A program made the translations under genes and the position numbers. Below, piece by piece: positions 26,521-35,866 of a stretch of DNA of 64,000 nucleotides. The stretch is from Lachnospiraceae bacterium (GTDB lineage: Bacteria; Bacillota; Clostridia; Lachnospirales; Lachnospiraceae): positions 186,001 to 250,000 of the forward strand of contig JAFSTN010000025.1 in the NCBI GenBank assembly GCA_017450485.1. The letters are read 5' to 3'. The first letter of the stretch is position 1, and the number at the start of each line of letters is the position of its first letter. Under the pieces are notes generated by a model. It was not told the DNA's origin and did not search any database. It saw only the letters and a list, made by a program, of their open reading frames with translations.

Positions 26521-29379
26521 ATGTACGACGATATCAGAAACAGTTTGATTGGAATACTGAAGTCACGGCTGCTGATCCTTTTTATACTGATCGTGGTCTT
26601 TGGCGGGGTGCTCATTCATCGTGTGTTTGATCTGCAGATAGTAAATGGTGAATCCTATCTTCAGGACTTCCAGATGACCATAGAGAAAAACAGGAGCATA
26701 CGTCCTGCCCGCGGTAATATATATGACAGGAACGGAGAACTGCTGGCATATAATGAGCTTGCGTATTCGGTAACCATCGAAGATGTATATGAATCCGGGG
26801 CTTCCAAGAACGAGAAGCTCAATGCAACGATAGCCCAGCTTATAGATATCATAGAGGCGAACGGTGATGAGTGTATCAGCGATTTCGGCATAGCCATAAA
26901 TAAACGCGGAGATTACTATTTTACGATGGACGGGAGTCGCCAGCTGCGATTCCTGGCTGACGTATACGGGGAGATCGATCCGGCCGACCTGGAATACAAG
27001 GAACTGAACTCCAGCCCCCGGGATGTAATAGATTATCTCTGCGGCAGAAACCGATTCGGCATAGGCGAGTATACGGATCCGGATGATCGTGATTCCTTTG
27101 TGCCGGGATACGGATATGAACCCGGGGAACTTCTGAAAATCCTCAATATCCGTTACAACATGAATACAAACAGCTTCCAGAAGTATATAGCCACTACGGT
27201 CGCCACCGATGTGAGCAGTGAGACGGTTGCGGTCGTGCTGGAAAATGTTGATTCCCTGCCGGGTGTGAACATATCCGAGGATACTATACGTAAGTATAAT
27301 TACAGTAAATATATATCCCAGATAGTCGGATACACCGGTAAGATCGACAGAGATGAACTGGCCGAACTGCAGGAAACGGATGACGGTTATGACCTGAATG
27401 ATACGGTAGGTAAATCCGGGATCGAATCGTCGATGGAGCTTACGCTTCAGGGTACCAAGGGACGTGAAACCGTCTATGTAGATAATGTCGGTAAGGAGAT
27501 ATCCACGACCGATCATATAGATCCGATAGCCGGAGATGACATATATCTGACCATAGATAAGGATCTGCAGATAGCCGCAACAGACATCATAGAAGAGAAG
27601 CTGGCCGCGATCATTTTAGCTAAGCTCAGTAATATCAAAGAGTATAAACCGGCAGAGAATGCATCCAGCTCCAATATAGTTATACCGATATACAGTGTTT
27701 ATTATGCCTGTATAGAGAACAGAGTTATAGATATAGACCATTTCTATGACAAATATGCATCGGAGACCGAAACGGCCGTATATGATGTATATAGGGAAAA
27801 GAACGAGAGGGTCCTGGCGACGCTTGAGGAGGAGCTCTATAATACCAGGACCGCTTATACGAACCTGAACAAGGAATATCAGGTATATGAATCACTTATA
27901 GCCTCCAGACTGTATTCGGACGGAGTGATCATTGAAGATGAGGTAGACAAAACCGACCCGGTATATATATCCTGGACTACCGAAGAGACCATATCGCTGG
28001 CTGAGTATCTTGAATACTGTATATCCATGAGCTGGATAGATGTATCGGTACTGAATATAGATAACGAGTATTCCGATTCAAGTGAGGTATTTGCTAAGAT
28101 CGTTGAGTATATAAAGCATATTTTGCAGGATAATCCCGAGTTTACAAACAAACTCTACAAGTATATGCTCTTAGATGATGAGATTACGGGACGACAGATA
28201 TGTCAGATACTTCTCGATCAGGATAAGGTTGATATACCCGAAGATGAGTACAGAAGCTTCAGATCGGGTGCCGAGACGGCTTATACATTTATGTACAACC
28301 GTATTAAAAATCTGGATCTGACACCTGCCGATCTGGCATTGGATCCCTGTACGGGTTCGATCGTGGTCACTGATGTAAATACAGGCGAAGTGCTGGCTTT
28401 GGTCAGTTATCCCTCTTATGATAATAACAAAATGGCTAACGGTGTTGATGCCGAGTATTACGCAAGAATACGTGAAAGTCAGGCTTCTCCGCTGATCAAT
28501 TATGCCACATATCAGAAGACAGCTCCCGGATCTACTTTTAAGATGGTCACCGCCACTGCAGGTCTTATGGAGGATCTTATCAGTACTACAGACACGATAA
28601 CCTGTCAGGGTATTTTTGATAAGATAGATACTCCCGCGAGATGCTGGATATTCCCGGGGGCACATGGTTCTTTGAATGTCAGCGGAGGAATACGGCATTC
28701 GTGTAACTGTTTTTTCTATGAAGTGGGATATAAACTGGCGACCATCGCGGATTCATACAGCTCGGATACAGGTCTTGAGAGACTTGCAAAGTATGCGGAT
28801 ATGTACGGACTCAGTGAGACTACCGGCATACAGATAGATGAGGCTTCTCCCGAAGTATCGGATATGGACCCTGTGCGTAGTGCCATAGGGCAGGGTACTC
28901 ACAACTATACCACTGTCGGTCTGTCCAGATACGTTACGGCTGTAGCAAACGGAGGAAACGTATATGATCTGACGCTGGTGTCCAGATCGACGGATTACGC
29001 GGGCAACATCAAAGATGAATATCCCGCAAAGCTCAGGAATCAGATAGTCATGCCGGAATCATACTGGAAAGCCATTCATACCGGCATGAGAGGAGTGGTT
29101 GAGTCCAAAACATATTATTCGGATCTGGCTGTAGACGTTGCAGGTAAGACCGGTACGGCTCAGGAATCCAAGTCCAGACCCAACCATGCGCTTTTCGTAA
29201 GTTATGCGCCTTACGAAGCTCCCGAGATATCGGTTACGGTTCGTGTGGCAAACGGCTATACATCGGATTATGCCGCACAGATAGCCAGAGAGGTATATAA
29301 GTATTACTTCGGTCTGATAGAAGAAGACGATATAGAGAATAATGTAACCATAGAGGAAGGAACGATCAACGGGGATTAA
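26521..29379 (+). CDS. mrdA: class B penicillin-binding protein 2, elongation transpeptidase (long form)
   Basis: 952 residues. One N-terminal membrane helix (about 17-35), then the pedestal beginning RPARGNIYDRNGELLAYNE. The transpeptidase motifs are intact: STFK with Ser671, SCN with Ser727, and KTGTAQ near 876. The usual PBP2 is around 600-700 residues; here about 270 extra residues lie between the pedestal (end near 340) and the transpeptidase core (from about 615). They are rich in Tyr, Glu and Ile and include a probable coiled coil near 425-455. Long versions occur in Lachnospiraceae. It cross-links lateral wall peptidoglycan with RodA, encoded two genes on. Confidence 0.94.
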   Translation: MYDDIRNSLIGILKSRLLILFILIVVFGGVLIHRVFDLQIVNGESYLQDFQMTIEKNRSIRPARGNIYDRNGELLAYNELAYSVTIEDVYESGASKNEKLNATIAQLIDIIEANGDECISDFGIAINKRGDYYFTMDGSRQLRFLADVYGEIDPADLEYKELNSSPRDVIDYLCGRNRFGIGEYTDPDDRDSFVPGYGYEPGELLKILNIRYNMNTNSFQKYIATTVATDVSSETVAVVLENVDSLPGVNISEDTIRKYNYSKYISQIVGYTGKIDRDELAELQETDDGYDLNDTVGKSGIESSMELTLQGTKGRETVYVDNVGKEISTTDHIDPIAGDDIYLTIDKDLQIAATDIIEEKLAAIILAKLSNIKEYKPAENASSSNIVIPIYSVYYACIENRVIDIDHFYDKYASETETAVYDVYREKNERVLATLEEELYNTRTAYTNLNKEYQVYESLIASRLYSDGVIIEDEVDKTDPVYISWTTEETISLAEYLEYCISMSWIDVSVLNIDNEYSDSSEVFAKIVEYIKHILQDNPEFTNKLYKYMLLDDEITGRQICQILLDQDKVDIPEDEYRSFRSGAETAYTFMYNRIKNLDLTPADLALDPCTGSIVVTDVNTGEVLALVSYPSYDNNKMANGVDAEYYARIRESQASPLINYATYQKTAPGSTFKMVTATAGLMEDLISTTDTITCQGIFDKIDTPARCWIFPGAHGSLNVSGGIRHSCNCFFYEVGYKLATIADSYSSDTGLERLAKYADMYGLSETTGIQIDEASPEVSDMDPVRSAIGQGTHNYTTVGLSRYVTAVANGGNVYDLTLVSRSTDYAGNIKDEYPAKLRNQIVMPESYWKAIHTGMRGVVESKTYYSDLAVDVAGKTGTAQESKSRPNHALFVSYAPYEAPEISVTVRVANGYTSDYAAQIAREVYKYYFGLIEEDDIENNVTIEEGTINGD

Positions 29380-29383
29380 TATC

Positions 29384-30070
29384 ATGGCAGGTACGGTAGT
29401 AATAAAGAGTTACAGAAACGGTCTCAGTGTTCACATGGATCCCGATGCCGATATCGAGGTGATCAAGCAGGATCTGGCAGACAGATTCAGAGAGTCGGCT
29501 TCTTTTTTCAAGGATGCGAATGTCGCGATCAGCTTTGAGGACCGTAAGATTGATTCACAAACGGAAAGAGATCTGGTCAATATTATCACGGCGTCGAGCA
29601 ATGTTAAGGTGGCCTGTGTTGCAGGACATGACAAGATAACCCAAACAATGCTTGAGAATGCTCTCGGCGGTTTGGAATATAAATCCGAGATGCAGAAGGA
29701 TACAAGTGTTCAGGTTGTTAAAGGAACTGTCAAAGACGGGGCCGTAATAGATGTTCCCGGTTCCGTGCTGATACTGGGAGACGTATATCCCGGGACAACT
29801 GTTATGGCCGGTGGAGACGTATTTGTGCTGGGAGGTTTGTTCGGTCAGGTTTTGGCGGGGAATAACGGCGATCCGACCAGAATGATAGTGGCTCTTGAGA
29901 TGAATCCCGAGAAAATGAGGATCTCCGGGATCAAGTATCATGCGTCGGAGAAACCCAAGTGGACGATCAAGAGCAAGTCTGCGCCTCAACCCAAAATGGC
30001 CAGACTTCAGGGGACCGATGTGATCGTTGAAGCTATAGATAATAATTTCTGGAAAAGATTCAATGATTAA
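29384..30070 (+). CDS. minC: septum site-determining protein MinC
   Basis: 228 residues. The N-terminal alpha/beta domain (about 1-105) would bind FtsZ. The C-terminal beta-helix (about 110-205) has repeating Gly turns, VIDVPGSVLILGDVYPGTTV and FVLGGLFGQVLAG, which mediates dimerisation and MinD binding in known MinC proteins. MinC blocks Z-ring assembly away from midcell. Related clusters usually run minC-minD-minE-rodA, but here rodA begins inside the last eight bases of minC and neither minD nor minE is present. Confidence 0.93.
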   Translation: MAGTVVIKSYRNGLSVHMDPDADIEVIKQDLADRFRESASFFKDANVAISFEDRKIDSQTERDLVNIITASSNVKVACVAGHDKITQTMLENALGGLEYKSEMQKDTSVQVVKGTVKDGAVIDVPGSVLILGDVYPGTTVMAGGDVFVLGGLFGQVLAGNNGDPTRMIVALEMNPEKMRISGIKYHASEKPKWTIKSKSAPQPKMARLQGTDVIVEAIDNNFWKRFND

Positions 30071-31187
30071 ATTATACAGGCTTAAGGATTATGATTTTAA
30101 ACTGATAGTATTCGTGGTCGCACTTTCCGTGATAGGCATATTCGCCGTCAGCAGTGCCGATGCTTCCTACCACAATCGCCAGATCATGGGGGTCATTCTG
30201 GGTGCTTTCCTTATGCTTGTAGTATCCTTTTTTGATTACAACATCCTGCTCAAATTATACTGGATCATATATGTCGCAAATATCGTTCTTCTGGTGCTTG
30301 TCAGGATTCAGGGTGCCAGATCCCATGGTGCCACCCGCTGGCTTAATATAGGCGGACTTCAATTCCAGCCTTCCGAGACTGCGAAGATCATGATGATAGT
30401 ATTCTTTGCGGCGTTCTTTATGAAGCACTCCGAGGATCTGAAGAGTTTCAGGTTTTTCCTGATCTCGGTTCTTTTGTTTGCCCCTATTTTCTATCTGATT
30501 TATTCCCAACCGGATATGTCCACTTCGATAGTGATCATATTGCTTTTTGCCATACTTTTCTTTGAGGCCGGTATCAGCTGGAAGGTCGTTCTGGGTGTGC
30601 TTGCGGTGTCTGTTCCAACTTTTATCATACTTTTGATGATGATACTTCAGTCTGATCAGGACATTATCAACGATTATCAGCAGGACAGGATACTGGCATT
30701 CTTAAATCCCGAGGAATATACCACCTCGGGTGCGTATCAGCAGAATAATTCGGTCATGGCCATTGGGTCGGGTCAGCTGATGGGCAAAGGATATGATTCC
30801 GATGAGATCAATTCGGTTAAAAACGGTAATTTCATATCCGAACCCCAGACTGATTTCATATTCGCCGTAATAGGTGAAGAATTCGGATTTATTGGCACGT
30901 GTACGGTTATCCTGCTGTTGATTTTCATCTCGATAGAATGTATTATTATAGCTAAGCGATCAAAGGATTTGGCAGGACTGATCATCGCGGCAGGCATGGG
31001 GAGTCTGATAGCGATTCAGGGGTTTCTTAATATCGGTGTTGCCACGCAGCTGATCCCGAATACGGGATTACCGCTTCCTTTTGTCAGCTATGGACTGACT
31101 AGCTTGGTTAGTTTGTATATAGGCATAGGGCTGGTGCTTAATGTGCGCCTTCAGTGCAATATACGGACGAGAGAGGGGATTTCATGA
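30063..31187 (+). CDS. rodA: peptidoglycan glycosyltransferase RodA (SEDS family)
   Basis: 374 residues with about ten membrane segments. SEDS signatures include GARSHGATRWLNIGGLQFQP followed by SETAKI (residues about 80-105), FIYSQPDMSTS-type YSQPDMSTSIVI, and PNTGLPLPFVSYGLTSL near 340. SEDS proteins polymerise glycan strands together with a class B PBP, here the mrdA product. The start overlaps minC by eight bases and the stop overlaps mgsA (ATGA at 31184-31187), so translation is tightly coupled. Confidence 0.94.
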   Translation: MIKLYRLKDYDFKLIVFVVALSVIGIFAVSSADASYHNRQIMGVILGAFLMLVVSFFDYNILLKLYWIIYVANIVLLVLVRIQGARSHGATRWLNIGGLQFQPSETAKIMMIVFFAAFFMKHSEDLKSFRFFLISVLLFAPIFYLIYSQPDMSTSIVIILLFAILFFEAGISWKVVLGVLAVSVPTFIILLMMILQSDQDIINDYQQDRILAFLNPEEYTTSGAYQQNNSVMAIGSGQLMGKGYDSDEINSVKNGNFISEPQTDFIFAVIGEEFGFIGTCTVILLLIFISIECIIIAKRSKDLAGLIIAAGMGSLIAIQGFLNIGVATQLIPNTGLPLPFVSYGLTSLVSLYIGIGLVLNVRLQCNIRTREGIS

Positions 31188-31579
31188 ATATAGCTTTGAT
31201 AGCACACGATGCTAAGAAAAAGCTTATGCAGAATTTCTGCATAGCTTACAGGGGTATTTTGAGCAAAAACGACCTCTATGCTACGGGGACGACCGGCAGA
31301 CTCATAGAGGAGGTCACTAATCTGAATATTCACAAATATCTCGCAGGTCATTTGGGTGGAGAGCAGCAGATAGGAGCTCAGATAGAACATAATCAGATCG
31401 ATCTGGTCATTTTCTTAAGAGATCCGCTCAGCCCTAAAACTCATGAACCGGATATCAGTAATATCAGCAAGCTTTGTGATATGCATAATATACCGTTAGC
31501 TACTAATCTCGCCAGTGCGGAGCTGCTGATCAAATCTCTGGACAGAGGCGATATGGAATGGCGCGAGATGTATAAATAA
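31184..31579 (+). CDS. mgsA: methylglyoxal synthase
   Basis: 131 residues from the ATG at 31184 (GAGAGGGG upstream), overlapping the rodA stop. MNIALIAHDAKKKLM at the start, ATGTTGRLIEE near 37, GGEQQIGAQI near 65 and the active-site segment LRDPLSPKTHEPDI near 90 are diagnostic. It converts dihydroxyacetone phosphate to methylglyoxal, a bypass of lower glycolysis. Its place after rodA is a conserved arrangement in clostridia. Confidence 0.95.
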   Translation: MNIALIAHDAKKKLMQNFCIAYRGILSKNDLYATGTTGRLIEEVTNLNIHKYLAGHLGGEQQIGAQIEHNQIDLVIFLRDPLSPKTHEPDISNISKLCDMHNIPLATNLASAELLIKSLDRGDMEWREMYK

Positions 31580-31595
31580 CTACAGGATCAGGAAG

Positions 31596-32618
31596 ATGTT
31601 TTCGTTTTCGGATATATCAATCAATAAAAAAGGAGTATGCCCGGGTAAAAGAATAAGCATGCTCCTTTTTACTGTTATCATATCGATCTCCCTGTGCGGA
31701 TGCGGAACGAAGTTTTCTTCACCTTATCAGGTGCATAATACCATTTCTTCATATAATGTCGGAGTCATGGAGGAAGCGGCATCCACTTATCCGGCTTTTG
31801 CCGAGGATCTGTGTATCGTTGCCGGAAATGTAAATGCTGAAGAGCTGGATCTGGGAGCTGCCGGAGCGGCCAGCCTTTTTGACATGAACAATGCCGATAC
31901 ATTATATGCCAAGAATCCCAATGCTCAGATGCATCCCGCATCCTTGACCAAGATCATGACTGCGCTTGTTGCGCTTAAGTATGCTTCTCCGGACCTGATG
32001 CTTACAGCATCGGATAATGTCAAAATAGATGAACCCGGTGCACAGCTTATGGGGCTTAAACCGGGCGATCAGATGACTCTCGATCAGGCGCTGCATGTGT
32101 TGCTGATTTATTCGGCAAATGATGTGGCGATCCTGATTGCCGAGGGAATAGGAGGCACTGTGGATGCTTTCTGTGACCTCATGAATGAAGAAGCTATATC
32201 AATAGGCGCAACCAATTCGCATTTTATGAATCCGAACGGACTTACGCAGGACGATCATTATGTGACACCTTATGATATGTATCTTATATTCAGAGCCGCA
32301 TTGCAGTATAGTCTGTTTAATGAGATCATACAGATGCCCACATACGAAACCGTATATTACAGTGCTGACGGTTCGCAGAAGGAACTCAGCATAGAATCTA
32401 CGGTCCTGTATACAAAGGGCGGATATAACAGTCCCGATCAGATCACTGTTATAGGCGGTAAGACCGGTACTACAAGTGCGGCAGGACACTGTCTGATCCT
32501 ATATACCAGGGACAGTACCGGAAGTCCGTATATAGCAGTCATTATGAATGCCGATTCGGCAGAACAGCTGTATGAACAGATGAATAAACTGCTTGCGTAC
32601 ATAGATCATCAGTCCTGA
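31596..32618 (+). CDS. D-alanyl-D-alanine carboxypeptidase (S11 family) lipoprotein
   Basis: 340 residues. An N-terminal signal with candidate lipobox LCGC (Cys36) follows a basic start; a Cys at the second lipobox position is unusual but tolerated. The penicillin-binding domain has SLTK (Ser116), SAN (173-175) and the triad Lys in GGKTGTTSAAGHC near 290. It trims the terminal D-Ala from stem peptides and so limits cross-linking. No C-terminal amphipathic membrane helix of the classical PBP5 type is obvious, which fits anchoring by lipid at the N-terminus instead. Confidence 0.9.
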   Translation: MFSFSDISINKKGVCPGKRISMLLFTVIISISLCGCGTKFSSPYQVHNTISSYNVGVMEEAASTYPAFAEDLCIVAGNVNAEELDLGAAGAASLFDMNNADTLYAKNPNAQMHPASLTKIMTALVALKYASPDLMLTASDNVKIDEPGAQLMGLKPGDQMTLDQALHVLLIYSANDVAILIAEGIGGTVDAFCDLMNEEAISIGATNSHFMNPNGLTQDDHYVTPYDMYLIFRAALQYSLFNEIIQMPTYETVYYSADGSQKELSIESTVLYTKGGYNSPDQITVIGGKTGTTSAAGHCLILYTRDSTGSPYIAVIMNADSAEQLYEQMNKLLAYIDHQS

Positions 32619-32700
32619 CATTATTGCGTGAGACGGTTATATGATGTATAATCAATGTATGGATTTTTGTTCCAAATTCTTTCTTAGGAGGTACAGTCCC

Positions 32701-33120
32701 ATGGTCCAGTTGATAGTCGGAGAAAAGGGCAAAGGCAAAACAAAAGTATTACTTGATAAAGTTAATAAAGAGATTAAATCAATAAACGGCAATGTGGTAT
32801 ATCTGGATAAGAGCAGCGAGCATATGTTCGAGCTCAACAATAAGATCAGACTTATAGATGTATGTGAATACAATATAGCCAACGCCGATCAGTTCATAGG
32901 GTTTGTAACAGGTATCATTTCACAGGATCACGATCTGGAGCAGATGTATCTGGATTGCCTTATGAAGATAGCAAATATAGACAGTGACGGTATAGTACCT
33001 CTTATTACCGATATCAATAAGGTCAGTGAGGCTTTTAAGGTAGATTTCATAGTAAGTGTTACGATGGATTCGGGAAACATACCTTCAGAGCTCAAAGATA
33101 TGGTTATTGAAGCTTTATAA
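32701..33120 (+). CDS. small P-loop protein of unknown role
   Basis: 139 residues from the ATG at 32701, with TAGGAGG eight bases upstream; in-frame ATGs at 32641-32656 have no ribosome site. The N-terminus VQLIVGEKGKGKTKVLLDKV has a Walker A P-loop. No clear Walker B or helicase motifs follow; the rest is helical with YLDKSSEHMFELNNKIRL and QDHDLEQMYLD. I recall close relatives only in Lachnospiraceae, sometimes mislabelled as twitching motility proteins. It may bind ATP or GTP; its task is unknown. It lies between a wall carboxypeptidase and a division-gene cluster and has a terminator after it. Confidence 0.7.
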   Translation: MVQLIVGEKGKGKTKVLLDKVNKEIKSINGNVVYLDKSSEHMFELNNKIRLIDVCEYNIANADQFIGFVTGIISQDHDLEQMYLDCLMKIANIDSDGIVPLITDINKVSEAFKVDFIVSVTMDSGNIPSELKDMVIEAL

Positions 33121-33134
33121 TCTGATTATTCAAG

Positions 33135-33160
33135 CCCCCGGGTGACCGGGGGTTTTATTT
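33135..33160 (+). terminator. rho-independent terminator after the P-loop gene
   Basis: CCCCCGG (33135-33141) pairs with CCGGGGG (33146-33152) across GTGA, followed by TTTTATTT. Confidence 0.9.
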
Positions 33161-33173
33161 GATGTAAGGGGAT

Positions 33174-34577
33174 ATGGCTGATACAGGCACAACCAATATA
33201 GTTAAATACAGAAGACCTCGCGGTATCAATGTCGGGATATTGGTGTTTGTTTTCATCCTGATCGAGCTGATCGTGGCAATATCGGGATATTTGAATACCA
33301 AACATATATCCCCTTATGAAGTGCGCCGCGGTTCACTGTATAAGAACAGTCTGTATACCGGTATAGCTCTCAGAGATGAGGAGGTCGTGACGGCTGCAGA
33401 TTCGGGCTATATCAATTATTATGTCCGAGAGGGCCAGCATGTAGCCGTCGGTGATCTGATATATACCATAGATGAGACGGGACGTCTGTCGGAGTCGGCT
33501 GCTGATACGACCGAAAACAACAGTCTTACGGATTCTGATCTTGCCAGGATCAGAACCGATATCAGCGGTTTTTCGGCTTCTTTTAGCGAGAAGTATTTCT
33601 CGGAAGTCTACAGCTTTAAGAACTCTCTTTATTCCAAAGCTGTCGAGCTGACCAATTACGATATACTTAATTCCCTTTCCGGTATAACGGATATCAATTC
33701 CTCTCTGGTGCATTACAGATATGCCCCCAAAGCCGGTGTGGTAACATATACCTATGACGGATTTGAAGAAAAAAAACTGGAGGATATCACCGCAGAAGAC
33801 TTCGATCAGGCCGAATACTCATATACACAGATGGTCGCAAATAATCTGGTGGCCGGCGGTGATACGATTTATAAGCTATGTACCAATGAAGACTGGATGA
33901 TAGTCATACAGACCGATCCTGATACAGCAGCTTTGCTGTCAGAGATGGAATATGTGGAAGTACGGTTCAGCCGTAACCAGTATACTTCCTGGGCTGCGGT
34001 CAGTCAGTATGTGGACAGCGAGGGTAATTACTATATCGGTCTGACGTTTACGAATTCCATGATCACTTTCGCCATGGATCGATTTATCAATATAGAGCTT
34101 CTTATGGATAATTCATCGGGTTTGAAGATCCCGAATTCTTCCATAGCAACCAAGGATTTCTATGTTGTTCCGAAGGATTTCGTTACGACCGGTCCTTCCG
34201 GCAAGCAGGGGGTAATGCTGGACAGTGTCGATGATGAAGGTAATTCTACCGTTGAGTTTATAGAAACCTCGATATATTCCGAGACGGAGGATGAGTATTT
34301 TCTCGATGATCTGCAGCTCAGAAACGGTGATCTGATATATAAGCCGAATCCGAATGAAGGATATACGGATGAAACATATACCATAAGGCTTACGGATTCG
34401 TTGCAGGGCGTATATAACATCAATAAAGGTTATGCCGAGTTTAAGGAAGTAAATATCCTGTATTCCAACGATGACTATTCTATCGTTAAGCCGAATACAA
34501 CATATGGATTGAATGAATATGATTATATTGTGCTCGATTCGAGTACTGTGCTGGATGGAGAAAGGTTGTACGAGTGA
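33174..34577 (+). CDS. HlyD-like membrane-anchored protein of the sepF cluster
   Basis: 467 residues. A short basic N-terminus, one membrane helix (about 19-39), then an extracytoplasmic part with half of a lipoyl-like hairpin (EEVVTAADSGYINYYVREGQ followed by HVAVGDLIYTID) and a second half PKAGVVTYTYDGFE near 185. This gives the split barrel-sandwich of HlyD/RND adaptors with only a short helical hairpin between. Similar proteins lie upstream of yggS-sepF in Lachnospiraceae, where no transporter is attached, so an envelope or division role is more likely than export. Its stop overlaps the yggS start. Confidence 0.8.
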   Translation: MADTGTTNIVKYRRPRGINVGILVFVFILIELIVAISGYLNTKHISPYEVRRGSLYKNSLYTGIALRDEEVVTAADSGYINYYVREGQHVAVGDLIYTIDETGRLSESAADTTENNSLTDSDLARIRTDISGFSASFSEKYFSEVYSFKNSLYSKAVELTNYDILNSLSGITDINSSLVHYRYAPKAGVVTYTYDGFEEKKLEDITAEDFDQAEYSYTQMVANNLVAGGDTIYKLCTNEDWMIVIQTDPDTAALLSEMEYVEVRFSRNQYTSWAAVSQYVDSEGNYYIGLTFTNSMITFAMDRFINIELLMDNSSGLKIPNSSIATKDFYVVPKDFVTTGPSGKQGVMLDSVDDEGNSTVEFIETSIYSETEDEYFLDDLQLRNGDLIYKPNPNEGYTDETYTIRLTDSLQGVYNINKGYAEFKEVNILYSNDDYSIVKPNTTYGLNEYDYIVLDSSTVLDGERLYE

Positions 34578-35272
34578 TGAGCATTGCCGATAATATTTCA
34601 TATGTCAGATCAAGAATATCCGCTGCATGCAACACAGCCGGGAGAAACGCCGATGATGTTACGCTGATCGCCGTCAGTAAGACCAAACCCGTGTCTATGC
34701 TTCAGGAAGCATATGATGCCGGATGCAGGGATTTCGGTGAGAATAAAGTCCAGGAGATCATGGAGAAATATGATAAACTCCCTTCGGATATCCGCTGGCA
34801 TATGATAGGTCATCTTCAGACCAACAAAGTGAAATATATCATTGATAAGGTATATATGATCCATAGTGTGGACAGTACCAGACTTGCCGATGCCATATCC
34901 AAAGAAGCGGTAAAACACGGAGTGACCATGAAGATCCTGCTCGAGGTCAATGTGGCCGGAGAAGACAGCAAATACGGTGCAAGTGTTGATGAGACAGGCG
35001 AATTGTGGAGATATGCTGCTTCATTACCCGGGATAGAGGTATGCGGATTGATGACTGTGGCACCATATACAGATGATCCGGAGACAAATCGTCAACATTT
35101 TGTGGTTTTGCGCGATATAATTGTTGACATAAATCGTGAAAACAAGGATAATAATATAGGTGTACAGTTATCTATGGGTATGACCGGAGATTATGAGGTT
35201 GCGATCGAGGAAGGTGCCACATATATACGGGTAGGTACCGGGATCTTCGGTGAGCGTGATTACAGCGTTTAA
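34577..35272 (+). CDS. PLP homeostasis protein YggS/YlmE
   Basis: About 231 residues (MSIADNISYVRSRI from the ATG at 34577, overlapping the previous TGA; a GTG one codon earlier is also possible). It is a fold type III PLP-binding protein: ISKTKPV-like VSKTKPVSMLQEAYDAG with the PLP Lys, FGENKVQEI, WHMIGHLQTNKVKYI, and LSMGMTGDYEVAIEEG near the C-terminus. It helps to control free pyridoxal phosphate and amino-acid pools rather than catalysing a known reaction. It precedes sepF, the standard ylmE-ylmF order. Confidence 0.94.
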   Translation: MSIADNISYVRSRISAACNTAGRNADDVTLIAVSKTKPVSMLQEAYDAGCRDFGENKVQEIMEKYDKLPSDIRWHMIGHLQTNKVKYIIDKVYMIHSVDSTRLADAISKEAVKHGVTMKILLEVNVAGEDSKYGASVDETGELWRYAASLPGIEVCGLMTVAPYTDDPETNRQHFVVLRDIIVDINRENKDNNIGVQLSMGMTGDYEVAIEEGATYIRVGTGIFGERDYSV

Positions 35273-35290
35273 TGATCGGAGGATATTTAC

Positions 35291-35776
35291 ATGTCGATGC
35301 GGGATAAGATGAAGGGTATTTTTCAGATAGACGGCGGAGATGATGAATTCTATGACGATGATGAGGGTTATTTAGACGAGCCCGAACCGATGTTCAAGAA
35401 GGCTTCCAGAGATGCTGATGACGGAGAAGAGTCAGATTCGATAGCCAAGAGAGTACCCCGTATATCAAAAACAAGTCGCAAGAGTATGGGGAACGGTATG
35501 GAAGTATGTGTAGTTAAACCCACTGCTTTTGAGGATGCCAGGGAAATAACGGAGACTCTTCTTGCCAACAGGACCGTAGTTCTTAATCTTGAGGGTCTCG
35601 ACGTGGATATAGCACAGAGGATCATTGATTTTTCATCCGGGTCCTGCTTTGCTATGAGAGGTAATCTGCAGAAGATATCTCATTATATTTTCATAATCAC
35701 ACCTCCCAGTGTGGATATATCCGGTGATTTTCAGGATCTGATCACGGGAACGCTGGATGTGGAGATCAGCAGATAA
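35291..35776 (+). CDS. sepF: cell division protein SepF
   Basis: 161 residues with a GGAGG site. An N-terminal amphipathic stretch (MSMRDKMKGIFQI) would bind the membrane, then an acidic linker (Asp/Glu-rich, about 16-50), then the globular SepF core: VVKPTAFEDAREITETLLAN, TVVLNLEGLDVDIAQRIIDF, and GNLQKISHYIFIITP. SepF tethers FtsZ to the membrane in Firmicutes. A hairpin with a weak T-run follows the gene. Confidence 0.95.
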   Translation: MSMRDKMKGIFQIDGGDDEFYDDDEGYLDEPEPMFKKASRDADDGEESDSIAKRVPRISKTSRKSMGNGMEVCVVKPTAFEDAREITETLLANRTVVLNLEGLDVDIAQRIIDFSSGSCFAMRGNLQKISHYIFIITPPSVDISGDFQDLITGTLDVEISR

Positions 35777-35820
35777 GCATATATCCGGATCGTGTTTGGA
35801 TCGGATCATTGATTGAATAC

Positions 35821-35850
35821 AAGCCTTCCTGTACAGGAGGGCTTTCTTCA
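35821..35850 (+). terminator. hairpin between sepF and aroB, possible terminator or attenuator
   Basis: AAGCCTTCCT (35821-35830) pairs with AGGAGGGCTT (35835-35844), including one G-U pair, over loop GTAC. Only TTCTTC follows, so termination may be partial. Confidence 0.6.
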
Positions 35851-35866
35851 ACAAAAGGAAAAACAT

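Noticed and set aside
26563-27516. Long open frame on the - strand inside mrdA (317 codons)
   Set aside because: It is antisense to a gene with clear PBP motifs, lacks a ribosome site and has no recognisable features.
33174-34577. HlyD-like protein as the missing fusion partner of the NHLP exporter
   Set aside because: It belongs to the conserved yggS-sepF neighbourhood, 11 kb away beyond a terminator, with a different domain layout.
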